Shown: positions 55,501 to 64,000 of the stretch, in pieces
Numbering within the stretch: the stretch's first letter is position 1
How the letters are laid out: each line of letters begins with the position of its first letter
Assembly (NCBI GenBank): GCA_016720905.1
Contig: JADKJT010000029.1
Location: 310,001-374,000, forward strand
Origin: Gemmatimonadaceae bacterium
Lineage (GTDB): Bacteria; Gemmatimonadota; Gemmatimonadetes; Gemmatimonadales; Gemmatimonadaceae
Reading direction: 5' to 3'
DNA: 64,000 bases
The notes under the pieces: generated by a model
Database searches by the model: none
What the model was told of the DNA's origin: nothing
The model's input: the letters and a program-made list of their open reading frames with translations, nothing else
Made by a program: the position numbers and the translations under genes

Positions 55501-55736
55501 AACAACCCGGATGCGGCGTAGTGCTCAACCGCCCGCTCGTAGTACGTGACGGCGTCGGCGACCCGGCCCTGACGCAACGTGAGGTCACCGACCTTGTTCA
55601 GCAGGACGACATCGACGTCCTCACCGGCCGACTCGCTCTCTTCGATCGCTTGGATGTAGGAAGCGATCGCGCGATCAAACTGCTTCAGCTGCTCGAATTC
55701 AGCCGCCTTCTTCCGGTGCTTCGCGGCGTTCGACAT
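52516..55736 (-). CDS. Large TPR protein with acidic DEPVAEAI repeats, split by a one-base frameshift
   Basis: Product of 1073 residues when joined. The first ~150 residues are TPR-like (KQFDRAIASYIQAIEES, DAVTYYERAVEHYAASGLF). A long acidic, low-complexity middle follows (about 330-800), including tandem DEPVAEAI-type octads. TPR helices return near the end (WVLRRRLAEALFEAGEREGG, then YKEMGLLDDAIAEFQKAL). The break is at C4 52908-52911; one more C joins FKEG to VSRSLGEEDYESHY. No signal peptide is visible. ATG 55736 precedes the family-like start. Layout resembles the 854-residue TPR protein; together they may be scaffolds, but no partner is seen. Confidence 0.78.
54613..54719 (-). repeat. 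24-base tandem repeat coding an acidic octad
   Basis: Units of 24 bases at 54613-54636, 54637-54660, 54661-54684 and 54685-54708, then a partial, code for repeated Glu-Pro-Val-Ala-(Glu/Gly)-(Ala/Asp)-Ile-Asp octads in the large TPR protein. Adjacent units differ by one to four bases. The unit is a multiple of three, so copy changes keep the frame. Confidence 0.75.
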
Positions 55737-55844
55737 GCGTTCGAGGCTGACTCCCGTGGTCGGATCCCTGGCACCCTCCCGTGGGGCGCACCATGCGCAA
55801 CCCGCGTTCGGCGCTGATGGCAACTTCAGCGAATTCTGCCGAAA

Positions 55845-57125
55845 TCACCCCGCCGAGTGACTGACGCGTCCACGGGCCCACGCTACTCGACAGAGACGCT
55901 CTCCGAACCAGTAAGGCAACTCCCGGTAGTCCTCGACTTCGTGCACTGCGATGTCCGCCGAAAACCCCGGCGCCAGCTGCCCGGTTGTCCCCGCCAAGCC
56001 CAGCGCGGCGGCCCCGTTCACGGTGCTGGCAATCCAGGCTTCGGCCGCTGACAACCGCAGCTCGCTGACACCCAGCGTGAGCACCAACGGGAAGGACTGC
56101 AGGGGCGACGTCCCGGGGTTGAAATCGCTGGCCAAGGCCACGGCAGCCCCGGCGTCGATCAAGGCCCTGGCGGGGGCCTGACGCCCCGTCCCGAGGAACA
56201 GCATCGTGGCTGGCAGCAGCGTGGCGACGGTATCGGCCTGCCCCAGTGCGGCAATCCCTGCTGGAGAGATGGCGGCCAGATGATCAACGCTTACGGCCTT
56301 GAGTTCCACGCCCAGTGCGGCCCCGCCGCCGTCATGCAACTCGTCGGCATGGAGCTTGACCGACAGGCCCAGCGCGGCCGCTCCGGACATCAGGCGACGG
56401 GTCTCGATCTGATCAAACACACCCGGCTCGCAGAACACATCGGCAAAACGAGCCAAGCGCTCTTCCGCCACCACGGGATAGATCGACTCGATGATCTCGT
56501 CGAGCCATCCTTCTCGTCCACCCGGGCCGTCTCGGCGCTCCAGCGGCACTTCGTGCGCCGCCAGACAGGTGGCGACCACCCGCATGACACGCGAAGCGGC
56601 CAAGCGCGAAATGACCCGCAGGGTGCGGACTTCGTCGTGGGCTGACAGTCCGTATCCTGATTTGATCTCGACCGTGGTCACCCCGCCGGCCGCCAGGCGC
56701 GCGAGCCGCGGAATCGCGAGTGCCTCCAACTCGTCGTCACTGCGGGCGCGCAAATCGCGCACGGAGGAATGAATGCCGCCGCCACGTCGGGCAATTTCGA
56801 GATAGGGAACGCCGGTGGCGCGCAGTTCCTGCTCGGCCCATCGCGCGGCGCCGAATACCGCATGCGTATGCGAGTCGACAAATCCCGGCGCCAGCAATCC
56901 GCGCTGGCAATCAATTTCCGCCGCGCCCGGAAAGGCGCCCCTGAGCGCCGCGTCCGTGTCGACCGCGACAATCGTCTCGCCGCGCACGGCGACGCCGGTG
57001 CCGACACACACACCCGCCTCGCGCATCTCGGCGCCCCGCCGCGCGCGCGCCGGCCCGGCCGCCGTGAGGGTTTGCGCAGCATTCACGAACAGCGTGGTGG
57101 TCATCGCGGAATCCGGCATCGTCAT
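55845..57125 (-). CDS. hutI: Imidazolonepropionase HutI
   Basis: HutI hydrolyses 4-imidazolone-5-propanoate to N-formimino-L-glutamate, the third step of histidine degradation. Product of 426 residues of the amidohydrolase fold. Landmarks are APGFVDSHTHAVFGAARWAE (metal-binding His-x-His), GVTTVEIKSGYGLSAHDE, VATCLAAHEVPLE, VKLHADELHDGGGA and ASDFNPGTSPLQS. ATG 57125 is used; ATG 57104 (TTTLFVNAAQ) is an alternative. It is the last gene of the hut run, 24 bases after the radical SAM gene. Confidence 0.95.
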   Translation of the reverse strand: MTMPDSAMTTTLFVNAAQTLTAAGPARARRGAEMREAGVCVGTGVAVRGETIVAVDTDAALRGAFPGAAEIDCQRGLLAPGFVDSHTHAVFGAARWAEQELRATGVPYLEIARRGGGIHSSVRDLRARSDDELEALAIPRLARLAAGGVTTVEIKSGYGLSAHDEVRTLRVISRLAASRVMRVVATCLAAHEVPLERRDGPGGREGWLDEIIESIYPVVAEERLARFADVFCEPGVFDQIETRRLMSGAAALGLSVKLHADELHDGGGAALGVELKAVSVDHLAAISPAGIAALGQADTVATLLPATMLFLGTGRQAPARALIDAGAAVALASDFNPGTSPLQSFPLVLTLGVSELRLSAAEAWIASTVNGAAALGLAGTTGQLAPGFSADIAVHEVEDYRELPYWFGERLCRVAWARGRVSHSAG

Positions 57126-57149
57126 GGAGGTATATGATCGAGCGTGGGT

Positions 57150-58124
57150 TCAGGCCATCACGTCACGCACCCGTGACATGAGGTTGAGGGGTGCCTGTGC
57201 CTCACCGCGGCAGGCGTAGTAGCAGGCGTTGCAGTCGATGGGTTCATAACCATGATACTCCCGCCACGGGCCATCCGCCGGAAAATCAGGACAGCGCCGC
57301 ACCTGTCCCTGCGGATCGATGTGAATGGTCGCGCGCCCGCTCTGACACGGCTCCGTCATCTCGCCGCGCACATAGCGCGGGATCTGCTCGAGATAGTGGT
57401 CGGAATTGGTGATGACGCCGCGTCGTCGTCGTTTGTACGCCAGCAGTTCCCGCACCGTACGCGCGAGCCGTTCCACCTGATCCGGGCGCACCAGATGCTC
57501 ACGATTGCCGTTCTTGAAGTCCGTGTACAGCGAGAAGTTGACGCCGCCGCCCAATTCCGCGGCGCGCTCGACGATGGGCATCAGTTGATCGAGATTGTCC
57601 TGCTTGATGACCGTATTGAACCGCACCCCGCCAATGCCCGCCGCCCGCATCCGTGGGACGAGGTCAAGAATCTTCGCCGTAAGGCCGGGAATGCCTCGCG
57701 CGAGATCGTGACGCTCGTCCAGATAGTCGAGGGAGATGTTGAACTGGTCAACGCCCGCATCCCAGAGCGACTGCGCCCGATCGAGCGTCAGCATGCCGCC
57801 GTGGGTGATGAGTTGCACGTAGGTGTAGCGCACCGCTTGGCGTACCGAGGCGACAATCTGTTCGAGGTCGCGCCGCATCGTGGGTTCACCGCCGGTGAAT
57901 GTCACCAGCATCGGGCTGAACCGCCGAGCGATGGCGGCGAATTCGGCAATCTCCGCATCGCGCGTGTCGGCCGGCGTCTTCCAGTAGTCGCAGAACCCGC
58001 ATCGCGCATTGCAGCGCATGGTGACTTCAAAGTTCAGCAGGACCGGACGTCGTCGCGCGCGCAGCCAGGCGTACTTCGAGAGGAATATGGGAACGTGCCA
58101 CGGCCGATATCGACTGGACAGCAT
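57150..58124 (-). CDS. Radical SAM protein inside the hut operon
   Basis: Product of 324 residues. The S-adenosylmethionine cluster motif is C38-x3-C42-x2-C45 in TMRCNARCGFCDYWKT. LVTFTGGEPTMRRDLEQIV, QLITHGGMLTLDRA and FNISLDYLDERHDL follow. The C-terminus has five more cysteines: Cys260, Cys278, Cys298, Cys301 and Cys305 (CNACYYAC near the end), which could bind an auxiliary iron-sulfur cluster of SPASM or twitch type. No specific substrate is recognised. The start overlaps the hutU stop by one base (TGATG) and hutI follows by 24 bases, so it is co-transcribed with histidine catabolism. Confidence 0.85.
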   Translation of the reverse strand: MLSSRYRPWHVPIFLSKYAWLRARRRPVLLNFEVTMRCNARCGFCDYWKTPADTRDAEIAEFAAIARRFSPMLVTFTGGEPTMRRDLEQIVASVRQAVRYTYVQLITHGGMLTLDRAQSLWDAGVDQFNISLDYLDERHDLARGIPGLTAKILDLVPRMRAAGIGGVRFNTVIKQDNLDQLMPIVERAAELGGGVNFSLYTDFKNGNREHLVRPDQVERLARTVRELLAYKRRRRGVITNSDHYLEQIPRYVRGEMTEPCQSGRATIHIDPQGQVRRCPDFPADGPWREYHGYEPIDCNACYYACRGEAQAPLNLMSRVRDVMA

Positions 58125-59845
58125 CAGCGCGCGTGGCCGAGTTCCCGCATGGGGATTCGCAGCCCTTCGCGTTCGGCTGTTTCGATGGCAATCGCGTAGC
58201 CCGCGTCGGCGTGACGCGCGACGCCAATGCCCGGATCATTCGTCAGGACCCGTTCCAGTCGGCGGCGCATGCGTTCGGTACCGTCGGCCACGATCACTTG
58301 TCCGGCATGCAGCGAATTGCCGATGCCGACGCCGCCGCCATGATGGAACGACACCCACGATGCGCCGCTGGCCACGTTGAGCATCGCGTTCAGGATCGCC
58401 CAGTCGGCAATCGCATCCGAGCCATCCCGCATGCCTTCCGTTTCACGAAATGGCGACGCGACGCTGCCGGTATCGAGATGGTCGCGACCGATGACGATGG
58501 GCGCCGACACTTCACCGCGCGCCACCAGATCATTCAGGGCGAGGGCAAACCGCGCCCGATCGCCCTGCCCCAGCCAGCAGATGCGCGCGGGCAGTCCCTG
58601 GAACGCGATGCGTTCACGCGCCAGCGTGATCCAGCGGCGAAGCTGTTCGTCGCGCGGAAACATCGCCAGCACCAGGTCATCCGTGCGATGAATGTCCGCC
58701 GGATCGCCCGACAGCGCCACCCAACGGAACGGCCCCTTCCCCTCGCAGAACAGCGGGCGAATGTACTCCGGCACGAATCCCGGAATCCGAAACGCATCCT
58801 CCAATCCCGCATCGAACGCCACGGTTCGAATGTTGTTGCCATAGTCGAACGTGACCGCTCCGCGATCCTGCAGTGCCCGCATCGCGCGGACGTGTTCGAC
58901 GACCGACGCGGTGGCGCGCGCAATGTACGAGACCGGATCCGCCTGACGCAGCTCGGCCGCCTGGTCAAGCGTCAGACCCGACGGGATGTATCCCACCAAC
59001 ATGTCGTGCGCGCTGGTCTGATCGGTGAGGACATCGGGCACGATGCCGCGCGTCACGAGTTCCGGCATGATGTCGGCGGCATTCGCTTCCAGTGCGACCG
59101 ACAATCCGACCCGCCGCGCCTGGGCGTCGCGCAGCCACTCCAGCGCTTCATCCAATGATGTGGTGGACCGATCGCAATACCGTGTCTCGATGCGCTTGGC
59201 AATGCGCGTGGGGTCGACTTCAATGCCCAGCACCGCTGCGCCATGCATGGCGGCGGCCAGTGGTTGGGCGCCGCCCATGCCGCCCAGTCCGGCCGTCACC
59301 ACCAGTCGCCCTTCCAGTGTCCCACCAAAATGCCGAGCCGCGACTGCGCCGAATGTTTCGTACGTGCCCTGCACGATGCCTTGCGATCCAATGTAGATCC
59401 ACGACCCGGCCGTCATCTGTCCGTACATCGTCAACCCCAGGCGCTCCAGCCGACGGAACTCATCCCAGTTGGCCCAACGTCCCACGAGATTGGCGTTGGC
59501 AATGAGCACCCGTGGCGCATCAGGGTGCGTGCGAAACACCGCCACCGGCTTGCCACTCTGCACCAGCAGCGTCTCGTCGTCGTTGAGCGTGGTCAACGTC
59601 TGCACGATTGCATCAAACGCTTCCCACGAACGCGCCGCCCGACCGGTGCCACCATACACCACCAGTTCGTCGGGTCGTTCGGCCACCTCGGCATCGAGGT
59701 TGTTCATGAGCATGCGGAGTGCCGCCTCCTGCTCCCAGCCGCGGCACGTCAATACCGTGCCGCGCGCCGCGCGCACCGGGCGCGCGCCGACCATCACGTC
59801 ACGACGAGTGACCACGTCGGTTGATGACACCACAGTGTGACTCAT
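58124..59845 (-). CDS. hutU: Urocanate hydratase HutU
   Basis: HutU hydrates urocanate to 4-imidazolone-5-propanoate using tightly bound NAD+. Product of 573 residues. Landmarks are VYGGTGRAARSWEAFDAIV, MTAGSWIYIGSQGIVQGTYE, TAGLGGMGGAQPLAAAMHGA (NAD loop) and GLPARICWLGQGDRARFALA. SFHHGGGVGIGNSLHAGQ follows. ATG 59845 overlaps the hutH stop by 4 bases. The length is close to the usual 550-560 residues. Confidence 0.97.
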   Translation of the reverse strand: MSHTVVSSTDVVTRRDVMVGARPVRAARGTVLTCRGWEQEAALRMLMNNLDAEVAERPDELVVYGGTGRAARSWEAFDAIVQTLTTLNDDETLLVQSGKPVAVFRTHPDAPRVLIANANLVGRWANWDEFRRLERLGLTMYGQMTAGSWIYIGSQGIVQGTYETFGAVAARHFGGTLEGRLVVTAGLGGMGGAQPLAAAMHGAAVLGIEVDPTRIAKRIETRYCDRSTTSLDEALEWLRDAQARRVGLSVALEANAADIMPELVTRGIVPDVLTDQTSAHDMLVGYIPSGLTLDQAAELRQADPVSYIARATASVVEHVRAMRALQDRGAVTFDYGNNIRTVAFDAGLEDAFRIPGFVPEYIRPLFCEGKGPFRWVALSGDPADIHRTDDLVLAMFPRDEQLRRWITLARERIAFQGLPARICWLGQGDRARFALALNDLVARGEVSAPIVIGRDHLDTGSVASPFRETEGMRDGSDAIADWAILNAMLNVASGASWVSFHHGGGVGIGNSLHAGQVIVADGTERMRRRLERVLTNDPGIGVARHADAGYAIAIETAEREGLRIPMRELGHAR

Positions 59846-61359
59846 GTAATCAGTCCGTCGGTTATGGAATCGAGCAGTCCTGCCGCCAACGCATCGCCAA
59901 GCCGGGTGATATCGGGGGCGGGTGATCGGTCACCCGACTGTCGGGCCACCTGACTTCGTATCAACAGGTGCGCGGCTTCCACCGGTGTACTGCTGCGCAG
60001 GGGCCGACGATACTCGAGTCCTTCGGCCGCAGCAATCAGCTCAATCGCCAGGACGTGCCGGAGATTCCGCACCGAGCGGCGCAACTTCACGGCCGCCGCC
60101 ATGGCCATTGGCACCACGTCTTCCTTGTTGCCATCCGTCGGGATCGAATCGACACTGGCCGGATGCGCCAGGGACTTGTTCTCGCTGGCCAGCGCGGCCG
60201 CGGTCACCTGCGTCATCATGAAGCCAGACTCCAGTCCCGGCGACGCCGCCAGAAACGGTGGCAGCCCCTGATTGAAATCCGGGTGCACCAGACGATCGGT
60301 GCGTCGCTCACTGATGACCGCGAGATTCGCACTGATGATGGCCAGCACATCGCTGGCCATCCCGACGGCCTGCCCGTGGAAGTTGCCGCCGCTCAACAGC
60401 TCGCCGGTTTCCAGCACCAGCGGATTGTCGGTGGCCGCGTTGAGTTCGCGCTCGATGATTCCCTGTGCGAACTCCAGTGCCTCGTAGGCCGGTCCGTGCA
60501 CCTGCGGCACGCAGCGCAGCGCATAGGCATCCTGCACGCGCGGATCACCGTAGCGGTGCGACTCACGAATGGCGCTATCGACCAGCAGTGTGCGCAACAG
60601 GGCGGCCGACTTTTGCTGTCCGATCTGCCCACGGGCCTCCTGAATACGTGCATCGAACGCATCGGGCGTCCCCAGCAACGCCTCCAGACTCATGGCCGTC
60701 GCCACGTGCGCAGCGAACCACAACCGTCGCAGCTCGGCGCTGGCGAGGGCCGCGACGGCCGTGTGTGCCTGGGTACCATTGATCAGGGCCAGACCTTCCT
60801 TGGCGGCCAACTCGATCGGTGTCAATCGCGCAGCGGTCAACAGGGCCGCTGACTCGTCCTGCCGGCCGTTGAAGTTCGCTCGGCCTTCGCCCATCAACGT
60901 GAGCGCCAGATGCGCCAAGGGCGCGAGGTCGCCGCTGGCCCCAACGCTTCCCTGCTCGGGGACGACGGGCCACACCCCGGCGTTCAACATGGCCAGCAGC
61001 GACTCAACCACCTCCGCGCGGGCGCCGGCAAAGCCCGTGGCCAGCACGTTGGCCCGCAACAGCATCAACGCCCGTACTTCCCGTTCCGGGAGCGGGTCAC
61101 CGACACCCGCGGCGTGACTGCGCACCAGATTGCGTTGAAGCGCGGCCAGCCGATCGTGCGGAATAGTGACTTCAGACAGCTTGCCGAAGCCCGTATTGAC
61201 GCCGTACACCGGCACGCCAGCCAGCACGGCCCGATCGACGACGGCGCGCGTGACCACCATGCGCGCCCGCGCATGCGGTGCCAGCGATACGGGCTCGCGC
61301 GCATCGGCCACGGCCAGCACATCACAAATTCGAAGCGAACGACCGTCGAGTGACAGCAC
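59842..61359 (-). CDS. hutH: Histidine ammonia-lyase HutH
   Basis: HutH converts histidine to urocanate and ammonia with the self-made MIO cofactor. Product of 505 residues. The MIO-forming Ala-Ser-Gly is residues 141-143 in GSVGASGDLAPLAHLAL. The active-site Tyr is in VYGVNTGFGKL; GNFHGQAVGMASD and STPVEAAHLLI follow. GTG 61359 precedes the usual start (LSLDGRSLRICDVLAVA). It lies 28 bases after the lptD stop and overlaps hutU by 4 bases. It heads the hut run hutH-hutU-radical SAM-hutI. Confidence 0.97.
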   Translation of the reverse strand: MLSLDGRSLRICDVLAVADAREPVSLAPHARARMVVTRAVVDRAVLAGVPVYGVNTGFGKLSEVTIPHDRLAALQRNLVRSHAAGVGDPLPEREVRALMLLRANVLATGFAGARAEVVESLLAMLNAGVWPVVPEQGSVGASGDLAPLAHLALTLMGEGRANFNGRQDESAALLTAARLTPIELAAKEGLALINGTQAHTAVAALASAELRRLWFAAHVATAMSLEALLGTPDAFDARIQEARGQIGQQKSAALLRTLLVDSAIRESHRYGDPRVQDAYALRCVPQVHGPAYEALEFAQGIIERELNAATDNPLVLETGELLSGGNFHGQAVGMASDVLAIISANLAVISERRTDRLVHPDFNQGLPPFLAASPGLESGFMMTQVTAAALASENKSLAHPASVDSIPTDGNKEDVVPMAMAAAVKLRRSVRNLRHVLAIELIAAAEGLEYRRPLRSSTPVEAAHLLIRSQVARQSGDRSPAPDITRLGDALAAGLLDSITDGLIT

Positions 61360-61386
61360 TGTCAGACTTCCTTCCGCGCCAGCGGA

Positions 61387-64000
61387 TCAGAAACCGCTGG
61401 ACCGGTACGTCTGTCGGTCGTAGTTGAACTTGAGTTCGGGCTGCGCCTTCAGCGCAATGAAGAAATTGAAGGCGAAGTTGCCGTTCGGCGCCTGGGTGAA
61501 TGAAAATACGGCGTTCCAGTCGTGCATCTCGCGCTGCAGGCCAATCTGCTGCGACGCAAATCGGGAACGCGTCACGTCGTACTGGGTGGACCATTGAGCG
61601 GCCCACTTCGGCGTGATGTTGAATGACATCGATCCGGTGACATTCTGCGTGGGGGGCGAGATGTACACCGGCGCGCCGATCGCGCCCTGCCCCGAGGTGA
61701 GCCCCGTTGGCGGCGCGTTCTGCGCCAGGAAGATGCACCGGTCGTACGCCGCAAGTCCAAAGGCCTTCTGCGCGGCGCACAGCGTCGTCGGATCGTTGAC
61801 GATCTGCGTGCCGCCGCTGGGCGGACGCTGGCGTGACGCGTTGTACTGCAGGCTCATGCGCCACCCCTGTCCTGACGGCAACGACAGCTGCTGGACCCCG
61901 CGCGAGCCCGATCCGGCGGCGTTCATCTGCCGAGACTGCCCGATGACCGAACCGTCAGCGTTGGGCCCCGGACGCGCTTTGGCAGGATCGAGTTCGATGT
62001 TCGAGCGCAGACCCAGGAGTCGTCCCAGCAGCCCGACCAGCGCCGACTTGCCATCCATGCTGAACGACACGCCCACGTCGGTGCGATAGGGACTGAACGT
62101 CGCCGTATCCGAGATGGGGTCGCCCTGGAACAGTTCATAACTGGTGCGGAAATCCAGACCGGGCAGCAGGTCGGTGCGTCCCGAAATTGAGAAGGTGCGA
62201 TCGGTGAAGCCGTTGCCCGTATCGGCGCGGACAAAGTCGTACGTCAGCGGTGAGAAGTTCAACGACAGCAGCTTCACCTTCTTGCCGCTCTCCGGATTGG
62301 AATCCGCCTCGGCCTTCAGCTTGGCTTCGAACAGCGTCGAGAGATTGACCGAGACGCGATTCTGCTTGAGCGAACCCAGGTAGCCCACGCGTGTCCGCCC
62401 CAGTGCACTCAGGTAGGCATCGCTCACCGACGCCTCGGGTGAATAGCTGTACGAAAGGCTGGGAGCGATCGTATGGCGGATGCGCGATACCAGACCGAAG
62501 CCGGGCAGAAATCCGTAGATGGTGGGCGACGCGCTGACGGCATAGCTCAACCGTTTCGATTGGCTCACCCAGGTGCCGCCACTGCGCTCGGTGCGCACCC
62601 ACATGCCCGAACCCGGATCGACATTCGAGACCTGCACGGACGGTGACACATTCCACGACCCGTGGAAGAACCCCGGCAAGCCCACTGACGTGGTCCAGTC
62701 CGCGTCGGTCTTGAAGGTTTTCGCGAACACGCGCGTGCTCCGCTGCGACGTGTCGCGAACGCCGATGATTTCGCGTTGTTCGGGATAGTCGTTGACGTAC
62801 TCATTCATCGCAAACGAGTTCTGCCACACGAAATTGCCGATCTTGATCGGCGTTTCAAATCCGGCCGTCATGGTGCGCCGATCGGCGCGGAACCGCGAAC
62901 TGTCGATGCCGCCCGTGACACTGTTCGCGTTATAGACGAACGGAAATTGCAGCCCCTGATCAATGCGCTGAGTCTGCGACACCGACACCCGCACCGCCGG
63001 CGTCCAGCTGACCAATCCCTTGCCCAGCGTGCCCGTGGAAACGCTGAGCGACGGGAACGTCATTTCCACCTGCGTGCGGCCGGGATACTGCGTGCGATTG
63101 CCGCCCAGGTTGATCTGCGCCACCCCCACCTTGGTCTGATACGACAGGTCGGACCGGATGGTGGCGTTCGCCGCCACCGGATTGATCGTGGTGGCGCGCT
63201 GGATCTGGGTGTTCTGCACCAAGTTGATCCGCGATGTCAACCGCGTCTGCTTGGAGAAATCCTGATTGTGATTCCAGGTGATGGACGTGTTGGACGAACC
63301 GTTGCGCTGGGCCAGGTACGATACCGCCGTCTCACCCGAAATGAAGCGATCCAGCCACCGATAGCGGTATTCGACATTGCCGCGCACAAAGCCCGGATCG
63401 GAGCTCGTACTGCGCGCGCCGCTGCGCCAATCGAATGACGCCTCGGCGTTCATGTAATCATTGAGCGCGAAGAAGTACCCCATGTTGGTTACACTGCGCC
63501 GATACGACGGACTATTCCGGAACAACTCGGCGATGCCGAAATTCGGCGTCAGCATGCCGCTGCGGCGACCCGAGCGCACGTCCTGAAAGAAGAACGGAAT
63601 CCAGAACACCGGCACCTCACCGATGTACAGGATGCCAGGCCGCGCCACCATCACATTTTCCGACACGAACTTCATGTCGTGCGTGGTGAAATGAAAATGC
63701 GGCTCCTCGTGGTCGCAGTACGTGAACGATCCGTCCTTGGCGTACACGATGTGCTTGCCACTCACCAGCGTGTCCGTGAAGATCGATCCGCGTTGCGCCG
63801 TCAGATACAATTTCTGCCCCGACTCCACCGACGTGGAGAAGGCGCCCGTCTGACCGGATCGCGATTCCAGGTCGTAGTCGATACGGCCGCGTGCAATGAA
63901 GTCGTCGGATTGCGATCGACCCGGATCGCGCAACCACACGGTGTCACCGAGGGCGATGACCCGCTTGGTGGAATCGTTGTAGGTGATCGAGTCACCCACC
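61387..64000 (-). CDS. lptD: LPS-assembly outer-membrane protein LptD-like, 3' part (runs off the right edge)
   Basis: LptD inserts lipopolysaccharide into the outer membrane. About 870 C-terminal residues are here; the N-terminus lies past base 64000. The OstA-type beta-jellyroll end (KLYLTAQRGSIFTDTLVSGK) leads to GEVPVFWIPFFFQDVRSGRR, then SGMLTPNFGIAELFRNSPSY. A long barrel of alternating strands follows and ends in a terminal Phe (RQTYRSSGF). Two long low-similarity inserts occur near 670-800. Family membership is clear at the SGMLTPNFG-like block; some Bacteroidota-type putative LptD proteins look similar. gmhA and rfaE1 in the same window agree with an LPS-bearing cell. Confidence 0.85.
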   Translation of the reverse strand, partial: VGDSITYNDSTKRVIALGDTVWLRDPGRSQSDDFIARGRIDYDLESRSGQTGAFSTSVESGQKLYLTAQRGSIFTDTLVSGKHIVYAKDGSFTYCDHEEPHFHFTTHDMKFVSENVMVARPGILYIGEVPVFWIPFFFQDVRSGRRSGMLTPNFGIAELFRNSPSYRRSVTNMGYFFALNDYMNAEASFDWRSGARSTSSDPGFVRGNVEYRYRWLDRFISGETAVSYLAQRNGSSNTSITWNHNQDFSKQTRLTSRINLVQNTQIQRATTINPVAANATIRSDLSYQTKVGVAQINLGGNRTQYPGRTQVEMTFPSLSVSTGTLGKGLVSWTPAVRVSVSQTQRIDQGLQFPFVYNANSVTGGIDSSRFRADRRTMTAGFETPIKIGNFVWQNSFAMNEYVNDYPEQREIIGVRDTSQRSTRVFAKTFKTDADWTTSVGLPGFFHGSWNVSPSVQVSNVDPGSGMWVRTERSGGTWVSQSKRLSYAVSASPTIYGFLPGFGLVSRIRHTIAPSLSYSYSPEASVSDAYLSALGRTRVGYLGSLKQNRVSVNLSTLFEAKLKAEADSNPESGKKVKLLSLNFSPLTYDFVRADTGNGFTDRTFSISGRTDLLPGLDFRTSYELFQGDPISDTATFSPYRTDVGVSFSMDGKSALVGLLGRLLGLRSNIELDPAKARPGPNADGSVIGQSRQMNAAGSGSRGVQQLSLPSGQGWRMSLQYNASRQRPPSGGTQIVNDPTTLCAAQKAFGLAAYDRCIFLAQNAPPTGLTSGQGAIGAPVYISPPTQNVTGSMSFNITPKWAAQWSTQYDVTRSRFASQQIGLQREMHDWNAVFSFTQAPNGNFAFNFFIALKAQPELKFNYDRQTYRSSGF

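Noticed and set aside
1..64000. Mobile element, prophage or defence island
   Set aside because: No transposase, integrase, capsid, toxin-antitoxin pair or CRISPR repeat was found; gene content is chromosomal housekeeping throughout.

Overview
The window is 64 kb of dense, GC-rich bacterial chromosome. About 53 protein genes, two tRNAs and very little spacer were found; the longest gap without a gene is 287 bases, at 48762-49048. No insertion sequence, phage gene, CRISPR array or rRNA was seen. A diderm with an LPS-type outer membrane is indicated by an LptD-like protein, a TonB-dependent receptor, two heptose-pathway enzymes and TatA. Gene content and protein style suggest Gemmatimonadota (Gemmatimonadaceae-like). 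That assignment rests on recognition only and was not searched.

Layout. 1-14.3 kb, minus strand, is information processing. rpsU, yqeY, mutS2, dnaG, a zinc-ribbon coiled-coil protein and recJ form an enlarged macromolecular-synthesis operon with a good promoter before rpsU. Upstream lie obg, dprA, hemW, hrcA, dnaJ, prmA, rsmE and a HIT protein, several overlapping by 4 bases. 14.4-18.6 kb holds a carboxymuconolactone decarboxylase-like protein, an asparaginase II-type protein, an EamA transporter, then rfaE1, tRNA-Met and tRNA-Val on the plus strand, closed by a perfect hairpin. 18.6-31.5 kb, minus strand, runs from yraN, recA, recX and alaS through a PHP phosphatase, gmhA, an SDR, cca, rarA, a LEA-type lipoprotein and hflX. 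31.6-34.5 kb, plus strand, carries a penicillin acylase-type hydrolase and a small membrane protein. 34.5-48.8 kb, minus strand, carries a phosphodiesterase, a TonB receptor, ftsK, comB, a joined pilT-accC reading frame, accB, an M24 peptidase, aroQ and a large TPR protein. A PpiD-like foldase stands alone on plus (49.0-50.9 kb). 51-55.7 kb has tatA, a DUF4321 protein, a polyprenyl synthetase and a second large TPR protein. 55.8-64 kb is histidine catabolism (hutH, hutU, a radical SAM protein, hutI) beside the 3' part of lptD.

How the genes work together. Replication and repair (dnaG, mutS2, recJ, recA, recX, rarA, ftsK), translation and proteostasis (rpsU, alaS, cca, prmA, rsmE, obg, hflX, hrcA, dnaJ) and envelope building (gmhA, rfaE1, lptD, ppiD, polyprenyl synthetase) dominate. 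dprA, recA and pilT together are compatible with natural transformation. hutH, hutU and hutI give three steps from histidine to N-formimino-glutamate.

Two points need attention. First, dnaJ, obg, a glycerophosphodiesterase, the TonB receptor, the polyprenyl synthetase and the 1073-residue TPR protein each carry a single-base length change in a short same-base run, and pilT may carry another near its start. Several of these genes are normally indispensable, so sequencing or assembly error is more likely than gene loss. Second, pilT and accC form one uninterrupted frame, and a radical SAM protein sits inside the hut operon. These are the most unusual arrangements here.
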